Positions 17,148 to 25,594 of a stretch of DNA of 64,000 bases are shown here, in pieces. The translations under genes and the position numbers were made by a program. The notes under the pieces are model-generated. The model made no database searches, had not been told where the DNA came from, and saw nothing but the letters and a program-made list of their open reading frames with translations. The DNA comes from Paracoccus litorisediminis. GTDB lineage: Bacteria; Pseudomonadota; Alphaproteobacteria; Rhodobacterales; Rhodobacteraceae. The stretch is from assembly GCF_009711205.1 (NCBI RefSeq), contig NZ_WMIG01000001.1:372001-436000 (forward strand), written 5' to 3'. The stretch's first letter is position 1, and every line of letters starts with the position of its first letter.

Positions 17148-17586
17148 CCATTAAACCTGATGGGCCAATTCATTGAAAAAAATAGGCTTTCGCGCCGTCA
17201 TAGGACTGTCACCCGCTCGTGAGATTCGAGAGGTAAACTGTTCTGTCAAGCGCGAAGATCGGTTGTCGGCAGAGCATCCTTCTTGCTAGCTTCGGTCCAG
17301 CGATTCACATCGCACCTGGGGGACAAGCCCCGTGGACCGGCACTGCCGCCGGAATACGGGCAGGAAGCTTGATCGGGGGACGATCAGCGACCATGACACA
17401 TGTCAGCGGGCAATTTGCCCGTTGCGAGTCATATACGGAGGCAAAGCCGCAGGACGGCTTGCACGTCGCTTTGGCGGCGGGTGGTCCTGTTGTCTTGTCT
17501 TTGTGTCCAGCCGGGTACCGATGCCGAATCAACTGCCGCCGGGGCGAACCCGTCGGAACATGGGCAAAGAAACGGACTTGGGCGAG
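17148..17586 (+). other. Long structured region upstream of dnaA without a gene
   Basis: About 440 bases with no convincing ORF. It contains a run of inverted repeats: GATCG-N5-CGATC (17371-17385), TGACA-CA-TGTCA (17394-17405), CGGGCAA-T-TTGCCCG (17407-17421) and GCAAAGCCG with CGGCTTGC (17441-17462). A Shine-Dalgarno-like CGGAGG sits at 17435 with no usable start codon after it. I find no cluster of TTATCCACA-type DnaA boxes, so I do not call it an origin. It is more likely the regulatory leader of dnaA. Confidence 0.5.
17407..17421. promoter_or_regulatory. 15-base palindrome upstream of dnaA
   Basis: CGGGCAA and TTGCCCG separated by one T form a perfect palindrome. The same seven-base arms flank a ten-base spacer upstream of dnaN (18959-18984). 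It could be an operator or an mRNA hairpin. Confidence 0.55.
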
Positions 17587-18936
17587 ATGGACAAGATTTG
17601 GGGGCAGGCACGTGAGGAATTACAGAAAATCGTCGGTGCCGACAGTTTCGCGACCTGGATCGAACCGCTACGCCTGAGTGGCGTGAACGAGGGCACCGCG
17701 GTCATCCTGTGCCCGACGCGTTTCCTGTCGGACTGGGTGTCGCGCCATTACAGCGACGACATCCTGAAGGTGCTCGACCGGATCGAAGGGCCTGTGCATC
17801 GCATCTCGTTCGAGACGCGCAGCCAGACCAGCCGTCAGGTCGCCGCGGCCAATTCCGAGCCCAAGCGCCCCGCCCCGCGCGCCGCTGCCGATGATGAGCT
17901 GACCGCACCGCTGGACCAGCGCTTCACCTTCGACAACTTCGTCGTTGGCAAGCCCAATGAGCTGGCCCATGCCGCCGCGCGCCGCGTCGCCGAAGGCGGC
18001 CCGGTGACCTTCAACCCGCTGTTCCTTTACGGCGGCGTCGGTCTGGGCAAGACCCACCTGATGCATGCGATGGCGCGCGAGATTCAGGCACGCCAGCCCG
18101 AAGCCAAGGTGCTGTACCTGTCGGCCGAGCAGTTCATGTACCGCTTCGTGCAAGCGCTGCGCGACCGCACCGTGATGGACTTCAAGGAACTGTTCCGCAC
18201 CGTCTCGGTGCTGATGGTCGATGACGTGCAGTTCATCGCTGGCAAGGATTCCACGCAGGAAGAATTCTTCCACACGTTCAATACCTTGGTCGATCAGGGC
18301 AAGCAGATCATCATCTCGGCCGACCGTGCGCCGGGCGAAATCAAGGACATGGAAGAGCGCATCAAGTCGCGCCTGCAATGCGGCCTTGTCGTCGACCTGC
18401 ACCCGACCGATTACGAGCTGCGGCTGGGCATCCTGCAATCCAAGACCGACACCTTCCGCACCCAGTATCCCGGCCTGCAACTGGCACCGGGCGTGCTGGA
18501 ATTCCTGGCCCATCGCATCACCTCGAACGTGCGCGTGCTGGAAGGCGCGCTGCAGCGGCTGTTCGCCTTCGCCAGCCTCATGGGCCGCGAGATCACGCTG
18601 GACATGACCCAGGAATGTCTGGCCGACATCCTGCGCGCCAATGACCGCAAGGTCTCGATCGAGGAAATCCAGCGCAAGGTCGCCGAGCATTACAACATCC
18701 GCCTGTCGGACATGATCGGGCCGAAGCGGGTGCGCACCGTCGCCCGTCCGCGCCAGATCGCAATGTATCTGGCCAAGCAGATGACCTCGCGTTCGCTGCC
18801 CGAGATCGGGCGGCGTTTCGGCGGCCGTGATCACACCACGATCATGCATGGCGTGCGCAAGATCGAAGAGCTGCGCTCGGCCGATCGCAGCCTCGCTGAG
18901 GACATCGATCTTTTGCGTCGTCTTCTGGAGGCCTGA
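17587..18936 (+). CDS. dnaA: Chromosomal replication initiator DnaA
   Basis: AAA+ ATPase that opens the replication origin. From the chosen start it has 449 residues. Domain I contains WGQAREELQKIVGADSFATWIEPL. The Walker A motif GGVGLGKTHL is near 149, Walker B LMVDDVQF near 209, and domain IV carries the DnaA-box-binding signature GRDHTTIMHGVRKI near 412. The frame is open upstream, with in-frame ATGs at 17521 and 17560. I prefer 17587 because recognisable domain I begins there and ACGGA lies 10 bases before it. It is followed by dnaN and recF. Confidence 0.95.
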   Translation: MDKIWGQAREELQKIVGADSFATWIEPLRLSGVNEGTAVILCPTRFLSDWVSRHYSDDILKVLDRIEGPVHRISFETRSQTSRQVAAANSEPKRPAPRAAADDELTAPLDQRFTFDNFVVGKPNELAHAAARRVAEGGPVTFNPLFLYGGVGLGKTHLMHAMAREIQARQPEAKVLYLSAEQFMYRFVQALRDRTVMDFKELFRTVSVLMVDDVQFIAGKDSTQEEFFHTFNTLVDQGKQIIISADRAPGEIKDMEERIKSRLQCGLVVDLHPTDYELRLGILQSKTDTFRTQYPGLQLAPGVLEFLAHRITSNVRVLEGALQRLFAFASLMGREITLDMTQECLADILRANDRKVSIEEIQRKVAEHYNIRLSDMIGPKRVRTVARPRQIAMYLAKQMTSRSLPEIGRRFGGRDHTTIMHGVRKIEELRSADRSLAEDIDLLRRLLEA

Positions 18937-18957
18937 ACGCTTCGATCCGCTTGACCA

Positions 18958-19005
18958 GCCGGGCAAATCTGCGAAATTGCCCGGCACCGGGTTGGGCCTT
19001 ATAGT
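18958..19005 (+). promoter_or_regulatory. dnaN promoter overlapped by an inverted repeat
   Basis: GCCGGGCAA (18958-18966) and TTGCCCGGC (18977-18985) form a perfect 9-bp inverted repeat with a ten-base spacer. TTGCCC within the right arm (18977-18982) is spaced 17 bases from TATAGT (19000-19005), a good promoter. A protein bound to the repeat would cover the -35. The core arms match the palindrome upstream of dnaA. Confidence 0.6.
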
Positions 19006-19042
19006 CGGCCTTCCCGCCGCCAGAATGACATAAGGACCGACC

Positions 19043-20161
19043 ATGAAATTTGCTATCGAACGTGCCGATCTGGTGAAGGCAGTTTCTCAGGCCCAGTCCG
19101 TTGTCGAGCGGCGGAACACCATCCCGATTCTGGCCAACGTCCTGATCGAAACCACGCCGAATGGCGTCAGCTTCCGCGCCACCGATCTGGATACCGAAAT
19201 CGTCTACCTGACCAATGCACAGGTCGAGCGCCCCGGCGCGACGACGGTTTCGGCCAGCATGCTCAATGACATCGCCCGCAAGCTGCCCGATGGGGCGCTG
19301 GTGCAGCTGGATCTGGAACCGGCCTCGGGTCGGCTGTCGGTTCAGGCCGGGCGGTCCAGCTTCAACCTCGCCACCCTGCCGCGCGAGGATTTCCCGGTCA
19401 TGTCCTCGTCGGAATATTCGGCGAATTTCTCGGCCCCGGCCTCGGTCCTGCGTCGGCTGTTCGACAAGTCGAAATTCGCCATCTCGAACGAGGAAACCCG
19501 TTACTATCTGAACGGCGTTTACATGCATGTGGCCCAGGCCGAGGACGGCCCGTCCCTGCGCTGCGTGGCGACCGACGGCCACCGTCTGGCCCGCATCGAC
19601 GCCACCCTGCCCGCAGGCGCGGATGAGATGCCCGGCGTCATCGTGCCGCGCAAGACCGTGACCGAGCTGCGCAAGCTTCTGGACGACGACTCGACCGAGA
19701 TCGCCGTGTCGGTCAGCGAAACCAAGATCCGCTTCGCCACGCCGACGATCACCCTGACCTCGAAGGTGATCGACGGGACCTTCCCGGACTACAGCCGCGT
19801 CATCCCCTCGGGCAATACCCGCAAGCTGGAAGTGGACGCCGGCGATTTCGCCAAGGCCGTGGACCGCGTTGCCACCGTCAGCAGCGAGCGTTCGCGCGCC
19901 GTGAAGCTGACCTTGGACGAGGACCGTCTGGTCCTGTCGGTCAACGCCCCCGATGCCGGTGCCGCCGAGGAAGAGCTGCCCGTGGCCTATGCCGATGAGC
20001 CGCTGGAAATCGGCTTCAACGCCAAATACCTGCACGAAATCGCGGGCCAGATCGACCGTGAGAATGCCGTCTTCCTGTTCAACGGCTCGGGCGATGCGGC
20101 GCTGATCCGCGAGGGTGGCGACACCACCGCCGTTTATGTTGTCATGCCGATGCGCGTGTGA
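19043..20161 (+). CDS. dnaN: DNA polymerase III beta subunit (sliding clamp)
   Basis: Ring-shaped processivity clamp for DNA polymerase III and partner of mismatch repair and Hda-type regulators. It has 372 residues in three repeated clamp domains. It starts MKFAIERADLVKAVSQAQSV and carries the usual RNTIPILANVLIE, YYLNGVYMH, ATDGHRLA and MPMRV C-terminal hydrophobic-cleft segments. An AAGGA lies before the ATG. recF follows with a GTGA overlap, so the two are co-transcribed. A separate promoter lies between dnaA and dnaN. Confidence 0.98.
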   Translation: MKFAIERADLVKAVSQAQSVVERRNTIPILANVLIETTPNGVSFRATDLDTEIVYLTNAQVERPGATTVSASMLNDIARKLPDGALVQLDLEPASGRLSVQAGRSSFNLATLPREDFPVMSSSEYSANFSAPASVLRRLFDKSKFAISNEETRYYLNGVYMHVAQAEDGPSLRCVATDGHRLARIDATLPAGADEMPGVIVPRKTVTELRKLLDDDSTEIAVSVSETKIRFATPTITLTSKVIDGTFPDYSRVIPSGNTRKLEVDAGDFAKAVDRVATVSSERSRAVKLTLDEDRLVLSVNAPDAGAAEEELPVAYADEPLEIGFNAKYLHEIAGQIDRENAVFLFNGSGDAALIREGGDTTAVYVVMPMRV

Positions 20162-21228
20162 CGCTCACACGCCTGCATCTGACCCAGTTCCGCAGCTGGG
20201 CACGTCTTGAAATCGAACCAGACCAACGGCCCGTGGCAATCCACGGGCCGAATGGCGCTGGCAAGACCAATATCCTTGAAGCGATTTCCATGCTCTCGCC
20301 CGGTCGCGGGATGCGGGGCGCGGCTCCCTCCGATCAAGCCCGGCGCGGCCCGGATGTCGGCTGGCAGATCCGCGCCCAGATCGACGACAGGCAGGTGGCG
20401 ACGCGTGCCCTGCCCGCCCAGCCGCGCGAGGTCATGATCGACGATAAGCCCGCGACGCAGGTGGCGCTTGGCAGCCTGATGCGGGTGATCTGGCTGACCC
20501 CCGCCATGGACCGGATCTGGACCGACGCCCCCGAGGCCCGCCGCCGCTTCCTTGACCGCATTACCCTCAGCTTCACCCCCGGCCATGCCGAGGATGCCTT
20601 GGGATATGACAAGGCCATGCGGGAACGGAACCGGTTGCTCAAGGATGAGGTGCGTGATGCGGGCTGGTATCGCGCGCTGGAGGCTCAGATGGCCGATATG
20701 GGCGCGGCGCTCACCCGCAACCGACTGGACGCCATCGCCCGGATCATGGCGGCGCAGGACGGGGCCGAGACTGCTTTCCCCGCGGCGATCCTGACCCTGC
20801 TGCCCGGCGAGGGCGCAGCGGATGACCCTGACCCCGACAGCATCGCCGCCCGTCTGGCAGAGGGCCGCCCCCGCGACATGGCCGCCGGACGTACGCTGTC
20901 CGGCCCGCACCGCGCCGATCTGGGCGCGCATTGGGGGCCGCAGGCGATGCCCGCCGCTTTGTCCTCGACCGGAGAGCAAAAGGCGCTGCTTTTGTCCTTG
21001 ATCCTCGCCAATGCCCGCGCGCTGGCCGAGGAATCCCCGGTTCTGCTGCTGGATGAGGTGGCAGCGCATCTGGATGCCCAGCGCCGCGCCGCGCTGCATG
21101 ACGAAATCTGCGCGCTGAATGCGCAATGCTTCCTGACCGGCACCGGCCCCGAGCTGTTCGACACGCTTCGGAACCGGGCACAATTCCTCAGCGTCGCCCG
21201 CGACGACGACGCCTCAATGCTGGTTTAG
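20158..21228 (+). CDS. recF: DNA replication and repair protein RecF
   Basis: SMC-like ATPase that helps load RecA at single-strand gaps. The 356-residue protein starts with GTG overlapping the dnaN stop (GTGA). It has Walker A GPNGAGKTN (about 30-38), the ABC signature region LSSTGEQKALLLSLI and Walker B SPVLLLDEVAAHLD near the C-terminus. The stop codon overlaps that of the convergent adenine deaminase gene by four bases. No gyrB follows, although gyrB often comes after recF in other bacteria. Confidence 0.96.
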   Translation: MTLTRLHLTQFRSWARLEIEPDQRPVAIHGPNGAGKTNILEAISMLSPGRGMRGAAPSDQARRGPDVGWQIRAQIDDRQVATRALPAQPREVMIDDKPATQVALGSLMRVIWLTPAMDRIWTDAPEARRRFLDRITLSFTPGHAEDALGYDKAMRERNRLLKDEVRDAGWYRALEAQMADMGAALTRNRLDAIARIMAAQDGAETAFPAAILTLLPGEGAADDPDPDSIAARLAEGRPRDMAAGRTLSGPHRADLGAHWGPQAMPAALSSTGEQKALLLSLILANARALAEESPVLLLDEVAAHLDAQRRAALHDEICALNAQCFLTGTGPELFDTLRNRAQFLSVARDDDASMLV

Positions 21229-23000
21229 ACGATCAGATCGACCAGCTCGAAGCTGCGCACGTCGACAATGCCCAGATCCGAAATCCGCAGTTCCGGGATC
21301 ACCACCAGCGCCAGCAGCGAGTGCTGCATATAGGCGTTGTTCAGGTTGCAGCCGCAATCCTGCATCGCCTTGACGATAGCCTGCGCCGCCTCGGCCACCT
21401 CGGTCGCGGGCAGGTCGGACATCAGCCCGGCAATCGGCAGGGCGACTGTTGCCAGTTCCTCGCCATCACGGAAAACGGTGACGCCGCCGCCGACCACGCC
21501 CAGATGGTTCGCCGCCGCCGCCATAGTGGCGCGGTCGGTGCCAACGACGATCATGTGGTGGCTGTCATGCGCGACCGTGGACGCGACCGCGACCCGGCCC
21601 TGATAGCCAAAACCTGACACGAACCCATTGACCACGCCGCCCGTGCCGCGATGGCGTTCTACCAGCGCGATCTGGCAGACATCGCCCGAACCCTCGATCA
21701 CGCCCTCGCGGATTGGCAAGTCAGCCTCTAGTGCCTTGGTCGGGGCCTGATTTTCGACGACGCCGATGACGCGGACGCGGGCCTGATCGCCCCGCGCGCG
21801 GGCCTCGAAATCTTCCGCCGCCAGTTCCTTGCCCAAACGGACCGAGTTCCGTGCCCGCTCGGGCCAGTCGATGCGGGGGCAGTCGACCAGCAGACGGCCG
21901 CCCTCGGCCACCAACTGCCCTTGCGCGATCACCGCCTCGATTGGCAGCGCGCGCAGGTCCGAGGTCAGGATGACATCCGCCCGCCGCCCCGGCGTGATCG
22001 AGCCCAGCTCGCGTTCCTGCCCGAAATGGCTGGCGGCGTTGATCGTCGCCATCTGGATCGCGATCAGCGGGTCGCAGCCGCATGCAATCGCGTGACGCAC
22101 GACGCGGTTCATATGGCCCTCATGGACCAAAGTGCCGGAATGGCTGTCATCGGTGCACAGAATGAAGAAACGCGGATCGAGGCCCTTTTCCGTGATCGCG
22201 GTGATCTGGGTTTCGACGTCATACCAAGCCGAGCCCAGCCGCATCATGCAGCCCATGCCCTGACGGACGCGGGCAATGCCCTGCGCCTCGCTGGTGGTTT
22301 CGTGGTCATCCGCTGCACCGCCCGCGACATAGGCGTGGAAGGGACGACCCAGATCGGGGCTGGCATAATGACCGCCGACGGTCTTGCCAGCCGCGCGGGT
22401 CGCGGCAATCTCGCCCAGCATCTGCGGATCGCCTGCGGCGACGCCAGGAAAGTTCATCATCTCGCCCAGACCGATAATGCCGTCCCAGCCCATGGCCTGG
22501 GCCACTTCACCTTCGGTGATGGGCGCGCCGGTGGTTTCCAGACCGGGGGCCGAGGGCGCGCAGCTTGGCATCTGGGTGAACATGCTGATCGGCTGGATCA
22601 GCGATTCATCCCGCATCAGGCGCACGCCCTCAAGACCCAGCACGTTCGCGATCTCATGCGGGTCGTGGAACATGGTCGTCGTGCCATGCGGGATCACGGC
22701 GGCGGCAAAACCGGCAGGCGTCAGCATCCCCGATTCGACATGCATATGCGCGTCGATCAGGCCCGGCATCATGTAGCGGCCCTTGGCCTCGATCACCTGC
22801 GTATCGGGTCCAACCGAAGGCCCCGCATCGGGACCTACATAGGCCACACGGCCATCGGCAACGGCGACATCCATGCCCGGGATCGTCTCGCGGGTATGGA
22901 CATTGACCCAGACCCCGCCCCGGATGACCAGATCCGCATGGGCCCGACCCGCCGCCACTTCGACCAGCCGCGCCTGAGCCTCGATCCAGGGTTTCAACAT
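21225..23000 (-). CDS. ade: Adenine deaminase
   Basis: Metal-dependent amidohydrolase that converts adenine to hypoxanthine and ammonia in purine salvage. It has 591 residues, the normal Ade length. The metal-binding motif DAHMHVESG (His85 and His87) is present, with the catalytic segments GTTTMFHDPHEIANV and CTDDSHSGTL and the C-terminal half typical of Ade rather than of dihydroorotases. The start at 23000 is set by AAGGAGAG eight bases upstream; the frame extends nine codons further but without a ribosome site. Convergent with recF. Confidence 0.95.
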   Translation of the reverse strand: MLKPWIEAQARLVEVAAGRAHADLVIRGGVWVNVHTRETIPGMDVAVADGRVAYVGPDAGPSVGPDTQVIEAKGRYMMPGLIDAHMHVESGMLTPAGFAAAVIPHGTTTMFHDPHEIANVLGLEGVRLMRDESLIQPISMFTQMPSCAPSAPGLETTGAPITEGEVAQAMGWDGIIGLGEMMNFPGVAAGDPQMLGEIAATRAAGKTVGGHYASPDLGRPFHAYVAGGAADDHETTSEAQGIARVRQGMGCMMRLGSAWYDVETQITAITEKGLDPRFFILCTDDSHSGTLVHEGHMNRVVRHAIACGCDPLIAIQMATINAASHFGQERELGSITPGRRADVILTSDLRALPIEAVIAQGQLVAEGGRLLVDCPRIDWPERARNSVRLGKELAAEDFEARARGDQARVRVIGVVENQAPTKALEADLPIREGVIEGSGDVCQIALVERHRGTGGVVNGFVSGFGYQGRVAVASTVAHDSHHMIVVGTDRATMAAAANHLGVVGGGVTVFRDGEELATVALPIAGLMSDLPATEVAEAAQAIVKAMQDCGCNLNNAYMQHSLLALVVIPELRISDLGIVDVRSFELVDLIV

Positions 23001-23063
23001 GATACTCTCCTTGTTCGTTCTGCCCAATTTGCGGCAGGGTGGCGGCGAAGGAAAGGCGTGACG

Positions 23064-23777
23064 ATGGAATGGCAGGGCGAGGCCAGCGTGATGACGCTGC
23101 GGAGGATTGGCGAGAATGCCGTGATCCTGACGGTGCTGTCACGCGATCAGGGCCTTGTCACCGGCATCGTGCCCGGCGGGGCCAGCGCGCGCCGCGCCGC
23201 CATCCTGCAACCCGGCAACCGCCTGAGCCTGCGCTGGCGCGCGCGGGTCGAGGATCAGCTGGGCACGTTCACCGTTGAACCCGCCCGCGCCCGGCCCGGC
23301 CTGCTGGCTGCGGGCAACGCTTTGGCCGGGGTCAATGCGGTGACCTCGCTGCTGGTCTATGCCCTGCCCGAACGCGATCCGCATCCGCGCATGACCGACC
23401 TGACGGAAGCGCTTCTGGATCTGATGGATGAGGGCGGCGACTGGGGCGCGGCCTATCTACAATGGGAAATGCGGCTGCTGGACGATCTGGGCTTTGGCCT
23501 CGACCTGTCCAGTTGCGCGGTGACCGGCACGCGCCATGGGCTGGCCTATGTCAGCCCGCGATCCGGGCGGGCGGTCAGTGCGGCTGCTGCCGGGGAATGG
23601 GCCCCGAAGCTGCTGCCCTTGCCCGCCTGTCTGGGCGGGCAAGGCAATGGTGGCTTGGCCGAGGCATTGGCACTGACCGGATTCTTCCTTGAGACCCGGC
23701 TGGCCGAGTCCCATGCTGGCAAGCCCCTGCCCGCCGCAAGGGCGCGGCTGGTCAACCGGCTGGCCGGTCCGAGTTAA
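23064..23777 (+). CDS. recO: DNA repair protein RecO
   Basis: Works with RecF and RecR to load RecA on SSB-coated DNA. The 237-residue protein has the N-terminal OB fold (WQGEASVMTLRRIGENAVILTV begins it, then VTGIVPGG) and a helical C-terminal domain without the zinc cysteines of some RecO proteins. The ATG at 23064 is preceded by GAAAGG with a seven-base spacer; the GTG at 23058 is too close to that site. The 63 bases shared with divergent ade contain CTGCC-N8-GGCAG (23020-23037). The 3' end overlaps the next minus-strand gene by four bases. Confidence 0.92.
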   Translation: MEWQGEASVMTLRRIGENAVILTVLSRDQGLVTGIVPGGASARRAAILQPGNRLSLRWRARVEDQLGTFTVEPARARPGLLAAGNALAGVNAVTSLLVYALPERDPHPRMTDLTEALLDLMDEGGDWGAAYLQWEMRLLDDLGFGLDLSSCAVTGTRHGLAYVSPRSGRAVSAAAAGEWAPKLLPLPACLGGQGNGGLAEALALTGFFLETRLAESHAGKPLPAARARLVNRLAGPS

Positions 23778-24190
23778 GGCGCGGTCTTGGCGACGGGACG
23801 CCAGCGGATCGTGACCTCGGGTCCGGTCATCACCAGATCCTCGCCCACGAATTTCGCATGGCGGACGGCACCAAGGGCAGCCAGAAACTCGGCCTCTCCC
23901 CCTTCCACCAGACAGGCCCGGCGGGTGGTGGCAAGGTTTTCGTAAAGCAGTTCCGGCAGCGTGGCGCGATTCGGGCCGGTATAGCGATTGCACGGACCCT
24001 GCCCGGAAATCGCGCCGTCCGGGGCCAGCCGCGCGGTGGCCGTGCCGGTGATCGTCTTGCCCTCGATCTCGATCAGCTCATAATCGCCGGTGACCTCGCG
24101 GGTCTCGGCGCGGGCGGCGACAAGGAAAGTCCCGACCATGGCCAACGCAAGGCAGCCACAGGCAAGGACAAGGGCAAGACGACGCAGCAT
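23774..24190 (-). CDS. META-domain exported protein
   Basis: A 138-residue protein with an N-terminal hydrophobic signal or anchor (residues 5-28, ending AARA) and one META/HslJ-type domain. The domain is recognisable from GDYELIEIEGK, ISGQGPCNRYTGP with its conserved Cys, RRACLVEGGEAEFLAAL and a final strand IRWRP. META domains occur in heat-shock and secreted proteins of unknown biochemical role. It lies three bases after a second META gene, suggesting a duplicated pair. Confidence 0.82.
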   Translation of the reverse strand: MLRRLALVLACGCLALAMVGTFLVAARAETREVTGDYELIEIEGKTITGTATARLAPDGAISGQGPCNRYTGPNRATLPELLYENLATTRRACLVEGGEAEFLAALGAVRHAKFVGEDLVMTGPEVTIRWRPVAKTAP

Positions 24191-24193
24191 GGC

Positions 24194-24619
24194 TTATTTT
24201 TCCTTCCGGTAGCCGGGCTCAAAGGTCAGGTAGGTCGGGCCGGTGATCTTCAGCACGCCACCGGTATAGGTGATGCCGTCAGCCTGACGCAGCGCCGCGA
24301 AATAGCGCGATTCGAGCGCGCCGGCATTGCCGCCACAGCCTGCGCCGCTGGTCTTGATCTCACCCAGTTTGAAGCCCGGAGGCTCGGCCGTCTGCGCCGC
24401 CGCGTAATGGTTGCAGGGTGCCTGACCCGAGACCGAGCCATCGGATTCGATGGTCAGGCCGACATTGCGCTGCGGCACGGTCTCGTCGGCAATGCCGACC
24501 AGAACATAGGGACCGGTGGGGACATTGCTTCCAAGACCACCGCCCCCGGTGGTCGGTTCGCAGGCAGCAAGCGTGGTCAGTGAGGCCGCTGCGGCGGCAA
24601 GAATGGCAATACGGCTCAT
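24194..24619 (-). CDS. META-domain lipoprotein
   Basis: A 141-residue predicted lipoprotein: the signal peptide ends in the lipobox LAAC with Cys20, followed by a short Gly-rich linker. The META-like domain carries GPYVLVGIADE, VSGQAPCNHYAAA and TSGAGCGG. Residue content and order parallel the downstream META gene, three bases away, and both keep the (G)QxPCN core, so they are paralogues in one operon. The start is the ATG before MSRIAI; the open frame continues upstream without a convincing start. Confidence 0.82.
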   Translation of the reverse strand: MSRIAILAAAAASLTTLAACEPTTGGGGLGSNVPTGPYVLVGIADETVPQRNVGLTIESDGSVSGQAPCNHYAAAQTAEPPGFKLGEIKTSGAGCGGNAGALESRYFAALRQADGITYTGGVLKITGPTYLTFEPGYRKEK

Positions 24620-24658
24620 GGGCAGCTCCGTTTTGAATGTTTCCTCCATAATGCCTGA

Positions 24659-24712
24659 ACAGGTGAAACTGTCCAGCATCGGGGGATTTTTCCTGACAGG
24701 ACAGTCACCTGT
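24659..24712. repeat. Long imperfect inverted repeat between the META operon and the TSUP permease gene
   Basis: CAGGTG-AAA-CTGTCC (24660-24674) faces GGACAG-T-CACCTG (24699-24711) across a 24-base spacer, with one more A-T pair outside. The arms lie in the divergent upstream region of both genes. It may be an operator or an mRNA structure; there is no U-run placed for a terminator of either gene. Confidence 0.55.
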
Positions 24713-24793
24713 ATGCAATGGCCTTGCCGCGACATATGCGCGCGGCACGCCTTTCCGTTGCATCCCGCTGACGGGCGGTTATGGCTGTCGCCC

Positions 24794-25567
24794 ATGTTCG
24801 GACTTGACCCCACGCTTTTCTGGATCGCCATCGCGGTCACCCTGTTTTCCGGCTTTGTCAAAGGCGCGATCGGTTTTGCCATGCCGATGATCATGATGTC
24901 GGCGCTGGGATCGTTCCTGACCGCGCAGCAGGCGCTGGCGGCGTTGATCCTGCCGGTACTTGTCACCAATATCCGGCAGGCGCTGCGCCAAGGCATTGGC
25001 CCCGCCTGGCAGACCACCCGCGACTATCGCTGGCATATCGCCATGGTCGCGCTGTTCATCCCGATCAGCGCGGTCTTTGCCACCCGTGTCCCGCAATGGG
25101 TGATGTATGCGCTGCTGGGCGCGCCGATCACACTGTTCGCGTTCTGGCAACTGGCCGGGCGCAGCCTTGTGATCCCGATCCACCATCGTCGCCGGGTCGA
25201 GATCGTCACCGGCATCATCGGCGGGCTTTACGGTGGCATCTCGGGGATCTGGGGACCGCCGCTGATCGTCTATCTGCTGTCGATCGGCGCCCCCAAGGAC
25301 GAACAGATGCGCGCGCAGGGCGTGGTGTTCTTTATGGGCGCGGTGGTGCTGACGGCGGCGCATCTGCACTCGGGCGTGCTGACCGCCCAGACCCTGCCAC
25401 TGTCCGCGATCATGGTGATACCGGCACTGATCGGCATGGGGCTGGGCTATCTGGCGCATGACCGACTGGACCTGCAGCAATTCCGGCGCTGGACTCTGGT
25501 GCTGCTGGTGCTGACCGGGCTGAACCTTGTGCGCAGGGCGCTGGAATTGCTGGGCCGACCGGTGTAA
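24794..25567 (+). CDS. TSUP (TauE/SafE) family membrane permease
   Basis: A 257-residue inner-membrane protein with about seven to eight hydrophobic helices and the two-fold TauE/SafE pattern. FSGFVKGAIGFAMPMIMM is in the first half and GGLYGGISGIWGPPLIVYLL in the second. The family exports or imports sulfur-containing or organic anions such as sulfite or sulfoacetate, and the substrate here is unknown. I start at MFGLDPTLFW because upstream residues look non-native. dapE follows after 27 bases with its own ribosome site. Confidence 0.87.
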   Translation: MFGLDPTLFWIAIAVTLFSGFVKGAIGFAMPMIMMSALGSFLTAQQALAALILPVLVTNIRQALRQGIGPAWQTTRDYRWHIAMVALFIPISAVFATRVPQWVMYALLGAPITLFAFWQLAGRSLVIPIHHRRRVEIVTGIIGGLYGGISGIWGPPLIVYLLSIGAPKDEQMRAQGVVFFMGAVVLTAAHLHSGVLTAQTLPLSAIMVIPALIGMGLGYLAHDRLDLQQFRRWTLVLLVLTGLNLVRRALELLGRPV

Positions 25568-25594
25568 CCGGGCGCCCGAAGACAGGAGACGACA

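Noticed and set aside
17148..17586. Replication origin next to dnaA
   Set aside because: No cluster of TTATCCACA-like boxes or AT-rich unwinding segment; only a weak GATTCACAT near 17302. The origin in alphaproteobacteria often lies elsewhere.
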